From positions 1 to 39,898 of the forward strand of contig JAHDYJ010000030.1 of NCBI GenBank assembly GCA_023383795.1: a DNA stretch of 39,898 bases, read 5' to 3'. Shown one piece after another: positions 33,431 to 39,898 of this stretch (the stretch's first letter is position 1; each line of letters begins with the position of its first letter). The stretch is from Burkholderiales bacterium (lineage in GTDB: Bacteria > Pseudomonadota > Gammaproteobacteria > Burkholderiales > SG8-39). A model generated the notes under the pieces. The model was given only the letters and a program-made list of their open reading frames with translations. It had not been told where the DNA came from and did no database searches. Position numbers and translations under genes: made by a program.

Positions 33431-34048
33431 TCAGGTCTTCGGGGCGAGGCGGGTGACGCGCCCGCGCCGCATCTCGCCGTCCCAGCGCTTGGCGAACTTC
33501 GCCTCGACGCCGAACTGGTCGAGCATCCGCGCGACGATGTGGTCGACCATGTCGTCGAGCGTCTGCGGGTGGTTGTAGAACGCGGGCATCGGCGGCATCA
33601 CGGTGACGCCCATGCGCGCGAGCTTGAGCATGTTCTCGAGGTGCACCTCGGAAAGCGGCGACTCGCGCACGAGCAGCACGAGCTTGCGCCGCTCCTTCAG
33701 GATCACGTCGGCGGCGCGGTGCACGAGGTTGTCGCCGGTTCCGTGCGCGATCGCGGCGAGCGTGCGCACCGAGCAGGGCGCGATCACCATCCCGTCGGTG
33801 ATGAACGAGCCGGACGAGATCGAGGCGCCCATGTTGCCCTGCTCGTGGAACACCGTCGCGAGCTCGCGCACGGCCTTTGCCGCGTACTCGGTCTCGTGCT
33901 CGATCGTCTGCTGCGCCCATTTGCTGACGACGAGATGCGACTCCACGCCGGCCGCCCTCAGCGCCTCGAGCAGCCGGATGCCGAAAATGGCGCCGGTCGC
34001 GCCGGTGATGCCGACGATCAAGCGTTTGGTCACGGTGGCCCCGCCCAT
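33431..34048 (-). CDS. ubiX: Flavin prenyltransferase UbiX
   Basis: 205 aa enzyme that prenylates FMN to make the UbiD cofactor. RLIVGITGATGAIFGIRLLEALR is the FMN-binding N-terminus. SSGSFITDGMVIAPCS, LVLLVRESPLSEVHLENM and MPPMPAFYNHPQTLDDMVDH are the UbiX signatures. It is the first gene of the operon, 26 bp before ubiD, so cofactor and enzyme are co-expressed. Start is either the ATG at 34048 or a GTG at 34033; neither has a strong ribosome-binding site. Confidence 0.95.
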   Translation of the reverse strand: MGGATVTKRLIVGITGATGAIFGIRLLEALRAAGVESHLVVSKWAQQTIEHETEYAAKAVRELATVFHEQGNMGASISSGSFITDGMVIAPCSVRTLAAIAHGTGDNLVHRAADVILKERRKLVLLVRESPLSEVHLENMLKLARMGVTVMPPMPAFYNHPQTLDDMVDHIVARMLDQFGVEAKFAKRWDGEMRRGRVTRLAPKT

Positions 34049-34076
34049 GTTGCGCCGAATGTGCCCCGAGGTGCAG

Positions 34077-34091
34077 TCCGGCATGCGGAAT
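34077..34091. promoter_or_regulatory. Candidate IclR operator 1 (ubiX side)
   Basis: GTCCG-GCATG-CGGAA is an inverted repeat with five-base arms (one end mismatch) and a five-base spacer. It matches operator 2 at 10 of 15 positions, has the same arm/spacer geometry, and lies exactly 100 bp away, 29 bp from the ubiX ATG. Confidence 0.5.
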
Positions 34092-34101
34092 CGCAGGCGG
34101 C

Positions 34102-34131
34102 TTGCCGACCCGCCCCGCGCAGGGGTAGATT
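34102..34131 (+). promoter_or_regulatory. Candidate iclR promoter
   Basis: -35 TTGCCG (34102-34107) and -10 TAGATT (34126-34131) are separated by 18 bp, each matching consensus at four of six. The predicted start is near 34138, so operator 2 would lie about 40-54 bp into the transcript and cover the start codon. Confidence 0.35.
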
Positions 34132-34156
34132 TAGCGCAACCGGGACGGGCCGACAA
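34128..34156 (-). promoter_or_regulatory. Candidate ubiX-operon promoter overlapping the iclR promoter
   Basis: Reading the minus strand, -35 TTGTCG (34156-34151) is followed by 17 bp and a weak -10 TAAATC (34133-34128). The -10 boxes of the two divergent promoters overlap by four bases, so the two directions would compete for polymerase. Operator 2 would be centred about 63 bp upstream of this start, an activating position for IclR-family activators. Confidence 0.3.
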
Positions 34157-34176
34157 CCGTGCGGCGCCGGATTTCA

Positions 34177-34191
34177 TTCCACCATATGGAA
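34177..34191. promoter_or_regulatory. Candidate IclR operator 2, covering the iclR start codon
   Basis: TTCCA-CCATA-TGGAA is a perfect inverted repeat with five-base arms. The iclR ATG (34186-34188) lies inside it. IclR-family proteins commonly recognise TTCC/GGAA-armed palindromes of this size, so autoregulation is likely. Confidence 0.6.
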
Positions 34192-35025
34192 CGCCAAGCC
34201 AGCCCGGCCGGACGCCGAACGCCGCGCGGCGGCCGCACCGCCGATGCGGCAACGCGCAACGACGGCACCCAGACGATTCAGCGCGCCGTCAACGTGCTGC
34301 GCGTGATCGCGTCGCGCGGTCACGGCGGGCTCCGGCTCGCGGAGATCGCGCGCTACACCCGTCTCGAGCGGCCGACGGTGCACCGCATCCTCAAGTGCCT
34401 TTGCGCGGAGGGCGTCGCGGCGCAGGACCCGGCGACCCGCCACTACCGCCTCGGCCACCTCGCCTTCGAGCTCGGGCTCGCCGCCGCGCCCCAGTTCAGC
34501 CTGCGCGAGCTCTGCGCGCCGGCGCTCACGCGGCTCGCCGAGCGCATCGGCGACACCGTGTTCCTGACCGTGCGCAGCGGCTACGACACCGTGTGCGTCG
34601 ACCGCCGCGAGGGCTCGTTTCCGATCAAGGCGCTGCTGCTCGACGTGGGCACCCGCCGCCCGCTCGGCGTCGGCGCGGCCGGGCTCGCGCTGCTGATGCC
34701 GCTCGCCGACGGCGCGGTCGAAGAGGTCGCGCGCGCGAACGCGACGCGGTTGAAGGCGTACGCCGGGCTCACGGTACCGCGCCTGCTCGCGATGGTGAGG
34801 CGCGCGAAAAGCATGGGCTACGCCCTGAACGACGTCCCGGTCACTGCGGGCGCGACCTCGATCGCGCTGCCGATCCGCACGCGCTTCGGCGATCCGTTCG
34901 CGGCCATCAGCGTCGGCGCGATCGAGAGCCGCATGACGCCGGCGCGGCGGACCGAGCTCGTCGAGTGGCTGCGCGCGGAGGTCGAGACGCTCGAGCGGCT
35001 GCTCGCGGAGAAGGCGACGCTGTGA
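34186..35025 (+). CDS. IclR-family transcriptional regulator
   Basis: 279 aa. The winged HTH (about residues 32-80) includes QRAVNVLRVIA and LAEIARYTRLERPTVHRILKCL. The IclR effector-binding domain follows (about 95-275: CVDRREGSFPIKALLLDVGTRRPLGVGAAGLALL, then MGYALNDVP). IclR regulators usually sense small acids such as aromatics, protocatechuate or glyoxylate. It is divergent from ubiX across 137 bp holding two matching palindromes, so it most likely controls the ubiX-ubiD-CoA-transferase operon and itself. ATG at 34186; the GTG nine codons upstream is less likely. Confidence 0.9.
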   Translation: MERQASPAGRRTPRGGRTADAATRNDGTQTIQRAVNVLRVIASRGHGGLRLAEIARYTRLERPTVHRILKCLCAEGVAAQDPATRHYRLGHLAFELGLAAAPQFSLRELCAPALTRLAERIGDTVFLTVRSGYDTVCVDRREGSFPIKALLLDVGTRRPLGVGAAGLALLMPLADGAVEEVARANATRLKAYAGLTVPRLLAMVRRAKSMGYALNDVPVTAGATSIALPIRTRFGDPFAAISVGAIESRMTPARRTELVEWLRAEVETLERLLAEKATL

Positions 35026-35047
35026 ATCGCCCGCCGGCGCGAACCGG

Positions 35048-36211
35048 ATGAGCACGCCCGCCTTCTTCGCGCCGTGCCCGCGCGGACTCGAGCCCGCGCT
35101 CGCGCGCGAGCTCGCCGCCTGCGGCGCGACCGATCCGGTCGCGGTCGGCGGCGGCGTGCAGTTCGCCGGCGACCTTCCGATCTGCTACCGCGCGAACCTG
35201 GAGAGCCGCATCGCCTCGCGCGTGCTGCTGCGGGTGGCGCACGCCGCGTACGCGAGCGAGCACGACGTCTACGATGCGGCGCACGCGATTCGGTGGGCCG
35301 ACTGGTTCGACGTGGACCGCTCGATCCGGGTCGACGTCGGCGCGACGCGCAGCCCGCTGCGGAGCCTCGACTTCGTCACGCTGCGCATCAAGGACGCGGT
35401 GTGCGACCGGTTCCGCGCCGACGTCGGGCGCCGCCCGGACGTCGACACGCGCTCGCCGGACGTGCGGATCCGCGGCTATCTCGACGAGCGCTCGGTCACG
35501 CTGTATCTCGACACCTCCGGCGAGCCGCTCTGGAAGCGCGGCGCGCGCGCCGACCCGGGCGAGGCGCCGCTCCGCGAGAATCTCGCGGCGGGGATCCTCG
35601 CGCTCGCCGGCTGGGCGCCGGAGGAGCCGCTGTTCGACCCGATGTGCGGCAGCGGCACGTTCCTCGCCGAGGCGGCGGCGATCGCGCACCGCATCGCGCC
35701 GGGGGCGCGACGCGCGTTCGGCTTCGAGCGGCTGCGCAACTTCGATGCCGCGCTGTGGACGCGACTGCGCGATGCGGCGCGCGAGCGCGAGCTGCCGCCG
35801 CGGCCGCTCGCGCTGTACGGCGCCGACCGCGACCCGGCGGCGCTCGCGCGCACGGCGCGCACGCTCGAGCATCTGGGCCTCGCCGCGGCCGCGCGCCTCG
35901 AGCGCGCCGACGTCCTCGAGGTCGCCGCGCCCGCCGCCGCCGGCGTGCTGGTCGCCAACCCGCCGTACGGCGTTCGCATCGGCGACGACGCGGCGCTCGC
36001 CGCGTTCTATCCCCGGCTCGGCGACGCGCTCAAGGCGCGCTTCGCCGGGTGGCGCTGCTACATCCTGACGGCGGATCTGCGGCTGGCGAAGCTGATCGGG
36101 CTCAAAGCCACCCGGCGGACGCCGCTCTACAACGGACCGCTGGAGTGCCGGCTGTTCGAGTACCGCATCGTCGCCGGCAGCATGCGCGGGCCGCGCCCGG
36201 CGCACGCGTAG
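35048..36211 (+). CDS. rlmL: 23S rRNA (guanine-N2) methyltransferase, RlmL N-terminal-type
   Basis: 387 aa SAM-dependent RNA methyltransferase, corresponding to the N-terminal half of E. coli RlmKL (G2445). The THUMP domain is at about 50-160 (VGGGVQFAGD, SRIASRVLLRVAHA, VDTRSPDVRIRGYL). The methyltransferase domain carries DPMCGSGT (197-204) and catalytic NPPYG (304-308). The separate RlmK half is absent, as is common outside gammaproteobacteria. It follows iclR by 22 bp but is unlikely to share its function. It ends one base from the convergent hydrolase. Confidence 0.92.
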   Translation: MSTPAFFAPCPRGLEPALARELAACGATDPVAVGGGVQFAGDLPICYRANLESRIASRVLLRVAHAAYASEHDVYDAAHAIRWADWFDVDRSIRVDVGATRSPLRSLDFVTLRIKDAVCDRFRADVGRRPDVDTRSPDVRIRGYLDERSVTLYLDTSGEPLWKRGARADPGEAPLRENLAAGILALAGWAPEEPLFDPMCGSGTFLAEAAAIAHRIAPGARRAFGFERLRNFDAALWTRLRDAARERELPPRPLALYGADRDPAALARTARTLEHLGLAAAARLERADVLEVAAPAAAGVLVANPPYGVRIGDDAALAAFYPRLGDALKARFAGWRCYILTADLRLAKLIGLKATRRTPLYNGPLECRLFEYRIVAGSMRGPRPAHA

Positions 36212-36212
36212 C

Positions 36213-37013
36213 TCAACCCCCGCGGCGCGCGAGGAAATCGAGCACCGCGCGGTTGAACGCGTCGGGCTGCTCGAGGTTCGAGACGTGCCCGGCCCCGGCG
36301 AGCTCGACGAGCTCGGCGCCGGGGATGCGCCGCGCCATCTCGCGCGCGAGCGCCGGCGGATACAGCCGGTCCTCGTCGCTAGTCACGACGAGGGTCGGAA
36401 CCGCGAGCCGCTCGAGCGGCGCGGCGCGATCCTGCGCCACCGACGCCTCCAGCGTCTTCAGGTACGAGTCCGCCCTCAGCGCCGCGAGGCTCTCGGCGAG
36501 CGCCTCGAGCGCCTCCGGCTGCGCCCGGCTGCCGACCAGACGCCGCGCGAGCTCGGGCGCGATGTCGCGCGGCGTCTTCCCCGCCGCGAGCGGCGCGCGC
36601 CGAGCCTCGATGAAGGCCTGCACCGCCTCCGCGGACAACGCGTCGAATCCCGGGCTCGTGTTCGCCAGCGTGAGCGTGGCGACGCGCTCCGGGCGGCGCA
36701 GCGCGAAGTCGCGCGCAATGCGGCCGCCCATCGACAGGCCGACGAGGTGCGCACGCCGCTCGCCGAAGTGATCGAGCACGCGCGCGACGTCGGCCGCGAA
36801 GTCCGCGAAGTCGAGGGGTCCGTCGTAGTCGTCGGATTCGCCGTAGCCGCGCGCATCCCAGGCGGCGGCGCGATAGCGTCGCGCGAACTCGGGCAGCTGG
36901 GGGGCCCAGCTCCCGCGGTTGCCGCCGATGCCGTGCAGGAAGAGCACCAGCGGCCCCGCGCCCGCCACGGCAACCGCAAGCCGCGGCCGCCCGCCGACGA
37001 AGACGGTGTCCAA
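36213..37013 (-). CDS. Alpha/beta hydrolase, PcaD (3-oxoadipate enol-lactonase)-like
   Basis: 266 aa. FLHGIGGNRGSWAPQLPEF and WDARGYGESD are oxyanion-side blocks. The triad is Ser in VGLSMGGR, Asp in TSDEDRLYP and His in GAGHVSNLEQP. The pattern recalls PcaD, but many hydrolases share it. Start is probably TTG at 37013, six bases after the TctC stop; no ATG is available there. Tight linkage to the binding protein suggests action on an imported ester or lactone. Confidence 0.82.
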   Translation of the reverse strand: MDTVFVGGRPRLAVAVAGAGPLVLFLHGIGGNRGSWAPQLPEFARRYRAAAWDARGYGESDDYDGPLDFADFAADVARVLDHFGERRAHLVGLSMGGRIARDFALRRPERVATLTLANTSPGFDALSAEAVQAFIEARRAPLAAGKTPRDIAPELARRLVGSRAQPEALEALAESLAALRADSYLKTLEASVAQDRAAPLERLAVPTLVVTSDEDRLYPPALAREMARRIPGAELVELAGAGHVSNLEQPDAFNRAVLDFLARRGG

Positions 37014-37018
37014 CGCCG

Positions 37019-37990
37019 CTACTCGACCCGGGCGCCGGAGGCCTTGACCCCGCGCGCGCGGGCCGCGCTGTCGGTCTGGAGGAACGCCGCGAACTCCGCG
37101 GGCGAGCTGCCGATGACGTCGTAGCCCTTCGCGACGAGCTGCTTCTCGCGGAACTCCGGGTCGTCGAGCACGCGCTTGGCGTCCACGTAGATCCGGGTGA
37201 CCGCCTCCTGCGGCGAGCCGGCGGGGACGAACAGGCCGAACCACGCGTGCGTGATGACCTCGGGGTAGCCGAGCTCGGCGAACGTCGGCAGATCGGGCAA
37301 GAGCGGCGAGCGGCGCGGGCCGCCGATCGCGAACGCCTTGAGCCGGCCGGACTTGAGATGCGCCATCGAGGAGGCGATGCCCGAGAAAGTCAGCTCGACC
37401 TCGCCCGCCATCGCCGCCGGCACCGCGAGCGAGATGCCCTTGTACGGGATGTGCACGAGGTCGATGCCGGCCACCTGCTTCAGCATCTCGCCGGAGAGAT
37501 GCGGCTGGCTGCCGCTGCCGTACGAGGCGTAGTTGATCGTGCCCGGCTTCGCCTTGGCGAGCGCAACGAGCTCGGCGAGCGAGTTCGCCGGCAGTTTCGG
37601 GTTCGCCACCAGCAGCTGCTGCAGCAGGATCAGCATCGTCACGGGCGCGAAGTCCTTCTGCGCGTCGTACGGGAGCTTTCTGAAGAGGTGCGGGTTGATG
37701 GACATCGACGAGTCGGTCGTCATCAGGATGGTGTGGCCGTCGGGCGCCGCCTTCGCGACGAGATCGACGCCGATGATCGTGCTGCCGCCCGGGCGGTTCT
37801 CGACCACGACGCCCTGGCCCCACCGCGCCTGGAACCGGTCGGCGAGCTGGCGCGCCAGGATGTCGATGCCGCCGCCGGGCGGATAGGGCACCACGATCTT
37901 CACCGGCCGGGTCGGCCAGCCCTGCGCAAGCGCGCCGGCCGAGAAGCATGCGACGAGAACGAGAGCGAGCAAGCGCGCGAGCGTCGTCAT
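37019..37990 (-). CDS. Bug/TctC-family solute-binding protein
   Basis: 323 aa extracytoplasmic receptor of the tripartite tricarboxylate transporter family. Signal peptide 1-22 (ending AGALAQ). Mature hallmarks: RPVKIVVPYPPGGGIDILAR, GQGVVVENRPGGSTIIG, INYASYGSGSQPHLSGEM and VHIPYKG. No TctA/TctB membrane genes are near, so it is an orphan, as is frequent in Burkholderiales. ATG at 37990 with GGAGA upstream. Ligand is probably a carboxylate. Confidence 0.93.
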   Translation of the reverse strand: MTTLARLLALVLVACFSAGALAQGWPTRPVKIVVPYPPGGGIDILARQLADRFQARWGQGVVVENRPGGSTIIGVDLVAKAAPDGHTILMTTDSSMSINPHLFRKLPYDAQKDFAPVTMLILLQQLLVANPKLPANSLAELVALAKAKPGTINYASYGSGSQPHLSGEMLKQVAGIDLVHIPYKGISLAVPAAMAGEVELTFSGIASSMAHLKSGRLKAFAIGGPRRSPLLPDLPTFAELGYPEVITHAWFGLFVPAGSPQEAVTRIYVDAKRVLDDPEFREKQLVAKGYDVIGSSPAEFAAFLQTDSAARARGVKASGARVE

Positions 37991-38051
37991 TGGCGGTCTC
38001 CTCCAGGCTGCGCGGCGCCCGGTCGGCCCCGCGCGTCCGCCGGAAGATACC

Positions 38052-38078
38052 AAGAAAAAGGGCCGGCTGAGCCGGCCC
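38052..38078 (-). terminator. Strong intrinsic terminator after pilU
   Basis: On the minus strand GGGCCGGC-TCA-GCCGGCCC (8-bp perfect stem, 3-base loop) is followed immediately by TTTTTCTT. It lies 23 bp past the pilU stop and separates pilTU from the binding-protein gene. Confidence 0.88.
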
Positions 38079-38101
38079 TTCGCGCGTCGGCGATCGCGCG
38101 C

Positions 38102-39238
38102 TCAGGAGATCGAGAGGTGGTCGATCCCCTGCGTGATGTCGCGGTTCTTCGCCTCGGTGGAGTGCAGCTTGATCGCGAGCCGCAGGTCGTTGACGCTGTC
38201 GGCGTTGCGCAGCGCGTCCTCGTAGGTGATGACGCCCGAGTCGTAGAGGTCGAACAGGTGCTGGTCGAAGGTCTGCATGCCGAGCTCGCGCGAGCGCTTC
38301 ATGATCTCCTTGATCTCGTGCACCTCGCCCTTGAAGATCAGGTCGGCGATCAGCGGCGAGTTCAGCATCACCTCCACGACCGCGATGCGGCCCTTGCCCT
38401 CCTTGCGCGGGACGAGGCGCTGCGACACCATGCCGCGCAGGTTGAGCGAGAGGTCCATCAGGAGCTGCGGGCGCCGCTCCTCGGGGAAGAAGTTGATGAT
38501 CCGGTCGAGCGCCTGGTTCGCGCTGTTCGCGTGCAGCGTCGCCATGCACAGGTGGCCGGTCTCGGCGAACGCGATGCCGTAGTCCATCGTCTCGCGGTCG
38601 CGGATCTCGCCCATCAGGATCACGTCGGGCGCCTGGCGCAGCGTGTTCTTCAGCGCGAGCTCCCACGACTCGGTGTCGACGCCGACCTCGCGCTGCGTGA
38701 TGATGCAGTTCTTGTGCGGGTGGACGTACTCGACCGGGTCCTCGATCGTGATGATGTGGCCGTAGGAGTTCTCGTTGCGGTAGCCGACCATCGCGGCGAG
38801 CGACGTCGACTTGCCCGATCCGGTGGCGCCGACCATGATCACCAGGCCGCGCTTGGTCATCGCCACCTCCTTCAGCACCGGCGGCAGGCCGAGCTCCTCG
38901 AAGGTCGGGATCTTGGCGTTGATCGTCCTGAGCACCATGCCGATCGAGCCCATCTGCACGAACGCGTTCACCCGGAAGCGGCCGATGCCCGCCGGGCTGA
39001 TCGCGAAGTTGCACTCCTTGCTCGACTCGAACTCCGCGGCCTGGCGGTCGTTCATGACCGAGCGCACGAGGTCCTGGGTGTGCTGCGGGGTCAGCGGCTG
39101 CTGCGACACCGGCGTCACCTTGCCGTCGACCTTGATCGCCGGCGGGAAGCCGACCGTGATGAAGAGGTCGGAGGCCTTCTTGCTGACCATCAGGCGCAGC
39201 AGGTCGTTGATGAACTTGGATGCCTGGTCTCGTTCCAT
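38102..39238 (-). CDS. pilU: Type IV pilus retraction ATPase PilU
   Basis: 378 aa hexameric secretion ATPase of the PilT/VirB11 family, located at the inner membrane base of the pilus. Walker A GATGSGKST (137-145), Asp box ITIEDPVEYVH, Walker B VILMGEIRDRETM and His box GHLCMATLHANSA are intact. The N-terminus ASDLFITVGFPP and C-terminal extension (to GIDHLSIS) are PilU-like rather than PilT-like. It follows pilT on the same strand. PilU assists PilT in twitching motility. ATG at 39238. Confidence 0.94.
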   Translation of the reverse strand: MERDQASKFINDLLRLMVSKKASDLFITVGFPPAIKVDGKVTPVSQQPLTPQHTQDLVRSVMNDRQAAEFESSKECNFAISPAGIGRFRVNAFVQMGSIGMVLRTINAKIPTFEELGLPPVLKEVAMTKRGLVIMVGATGSGKSTSLAAMVGYRNENSYGHIITIEDPVEYVHPHKNCIITQREVGVDTESWELALKNTLRQAPDVILMGEIRDRETMDYGIAFAETGHLCMATLHANSANQALDRIINFFPEERRPQLLMDLSLNLRGMVSQRLVPRKEGKGRIAVVEVMLNSPLIADLIFKGEVHEIKEIMKRSRELGMQTFDQHLFDLYDSGVITYEDALRNADSVNDLRLAIKLHSTEAKNRDITQGIDHLSIS

Positions 39239-39271
39239 TGTCTACCTCGCTCGCGGGCGCGCGACGCGCCC

Positions 39272-39277
39272 ATTATG
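39272..39277 (-). promoter_or_regulatory. Possible internal -10 box for pilU
   Basis: CATAAT on the minus strand lies 34 bp before the pilU ATG, in the 92-bp pilT-pilU gap. No clear -35 is seen. pilU may also be read through from pilT. Confidence 0.25.
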
Positions 39278-39330
39278 CGCTTCGCCCGGCGGCCTGGGGC
39301 CTCCCTTCGCCAACGGCTTCGGCATCCGCC

Positions 39331-39898
39331 TCACCCGACGAAGTTGTCCTTGTTCTGGGCGCGGTTGCGGGCCTCGCCGACCGAGACCACGCCGCGCTTC
39401 ACCAGCTCCTGCAGATTCTGGTCGAGGGTCTGCATGCCGAACGACTGGCCGGTCTGGATCGCGGAGTACATCTGCGCGATCTTGTTCTCGCGGATCAGGT
39501 TGCGGATCGCCGGGGTGCCGATCATGATCTCGTGCGCCGCGACCCGGCCGGACCCGTCCTTGGTCTTGAGCAGGGTCTGCGAGATGACCGCGCGCAGGCT
39601 CTCCGAGAGCATCGCGCGCACCATCTCCTTCTCGGCCGCCGGGAACACGTCGACGATCCGGTCGATCGTCTTCGCCGCCGAGCTCGTGTGCAGCGTGCCG
39701 AACACGAGGTGGCCGGTCTCGGCGCCGGTCAGCGCCAGGCGGATCGTCTCGAGGTCGCGCATCTCGCCGACCAGGATCACGTCCGGGTCCTCCCGCAGCG
39801 CGCTCCTGAGCGCGTTCGCGAAGGAGAGCGTGTGCGGGCCGACTTCGCGCTGGTTGATCAGGCACTTCTTGCTCTCGTGCACGAACTCGATCGGGTCC
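39331..39898 (-). CDS. pilT: Type IV pilus retraction ATPase PilT (5' part beyond window)
   Basis: The C-terminal 188 residues are present; the gene starts beyond the window end. Asp box DPIEFVHESKKCLINQREVG, Walker B VILVGEMRDLETIRLAL, His box GHLVFGTLHTSSAAKTIDRI and the AIRNLIRE motif (close to the AIRNLIREGK motif required for PilT retraction) identify PilT. The sequence ends at NKDNFVG. It is upstream of pilU on the same strand, the usual pilT-pilU order. Confidence 0.95.
   Translation of the reverse strand, partial: DPIEFVHESKKCLINQREVGPHTLSFANALRSALREDPDVILVGEMRDLETIRLALTGAETGHLVFGTLHTSSAAKTIDRIVDVFPAAEKEMVRAMLSESLRAVISQTLLKTKDGSGRVAAHEIMIGTPAIRNLIRENKIAQMYSAIQTGQSFGMQTLDQNLQELVKRGVVSVGEARNRAQNKDNFVG

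Noticed and set aside
37014..39014. In-frame upstream extension of the PcaD-like hydrolase through tctC and pilU
   Set aside because: These are out-of-frame readings of two well-supported genes on the same strand, and a strong terminator at 38052-38078 interrupts any such transcript.

Overview
The window is gene-dense, high-GC DNA with short intergenic gaps, frequent 1-20 base gene overlaps and frequent GTG/TTG starts. The gene content points to a betaproteobacterium, probably Burkholderiales-like: a Bug/TctC solute-binding protein, a NodI/NodJ-type ABC exporter, a pilT-pilU pair, an AcrAB-OprM-type pump, and a HemJ + RlmL + QueC housekeeping set. This is inference from gene content, not a phylogeny. 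I saw no tRNA, rRNA, CRISPR array, transposase or phage gene.

Layout. (1) 1-1801: the start of a frdCA(B) operon on the minus strand, encoding a Wolinella-type menaquinol:fumarate reductase, with an FNR-like site in a class II position. (2) 1919-7955: an RND efflux operon (adaptor, pump, outer-membrane channel; minus strand) with a 106-bp palindromic element at the pump/channel junction. (3) 8080-14465, minus strand: class III-like PPK2, a PatZ-like acetyltransferase with a decayed ATP-grasp motif, a small lipoprotein, a paired SMR exporter, and an MltF-like lytic transglycosylase. (4) 14634-16136: an unrecognised small protein with an internal duplication, QueC, and a probable relic of an acyl-CoA-dehydrogenase-like gene. 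(5) 16137-20045, plus strand: a tightly packed cluster of [2Fe-2S] ferredoxin, alpha/beta hydrolase, NodIJ-like ABC exporter, HemJ and a HAD dehalogenase.

(6) 20068-35025 is the metabolic core. A minus-strand group (1-Cys peroxiredoxin, hotdog thioesterase, crotonase-fold protein) diverges from a plus-strand operon (benzoylformate-decarboxylase-like ThDP enzyme, complete SsuABC/TauABC-type importer, MaoC hydratase). That operon converges on a minus-strand operon of UbiX, UbiD, two class III CoA-transferases, a PNPOx-fold protein and a short MetE-like zinc protein. A divergent IclR regulator sits at the head of this last operon. Two matching 15-bp inverted repeats lie exactly 100 bp apart in the iclR/ubiX region, and overlapping face-to-face promoters can be read between them. 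Together the genes look like uptake and catabolism of an aromatic or 2-oxo acid, through decarboxylation and CoA-thioester chemistry. I do not recognise the pathway and cannot name its substrate.

(7) 35048-39898: a stand-alone RlmL-type rRNA methyltransferase, a PcaD-like hydrolase behind an orphan Bug/TctC binding protein, a strong intrinsic terminator, then pilU and the 3' part of pilT.

The best leads are the IclR/UbiXD/CoA-transferase module with its twin operators, the Wolinella-type fumarate reductase with its FNR promoter, the small duplicated protein, and the palindromic element that appears to have been absorbed into a lipoprotein N-terminus.
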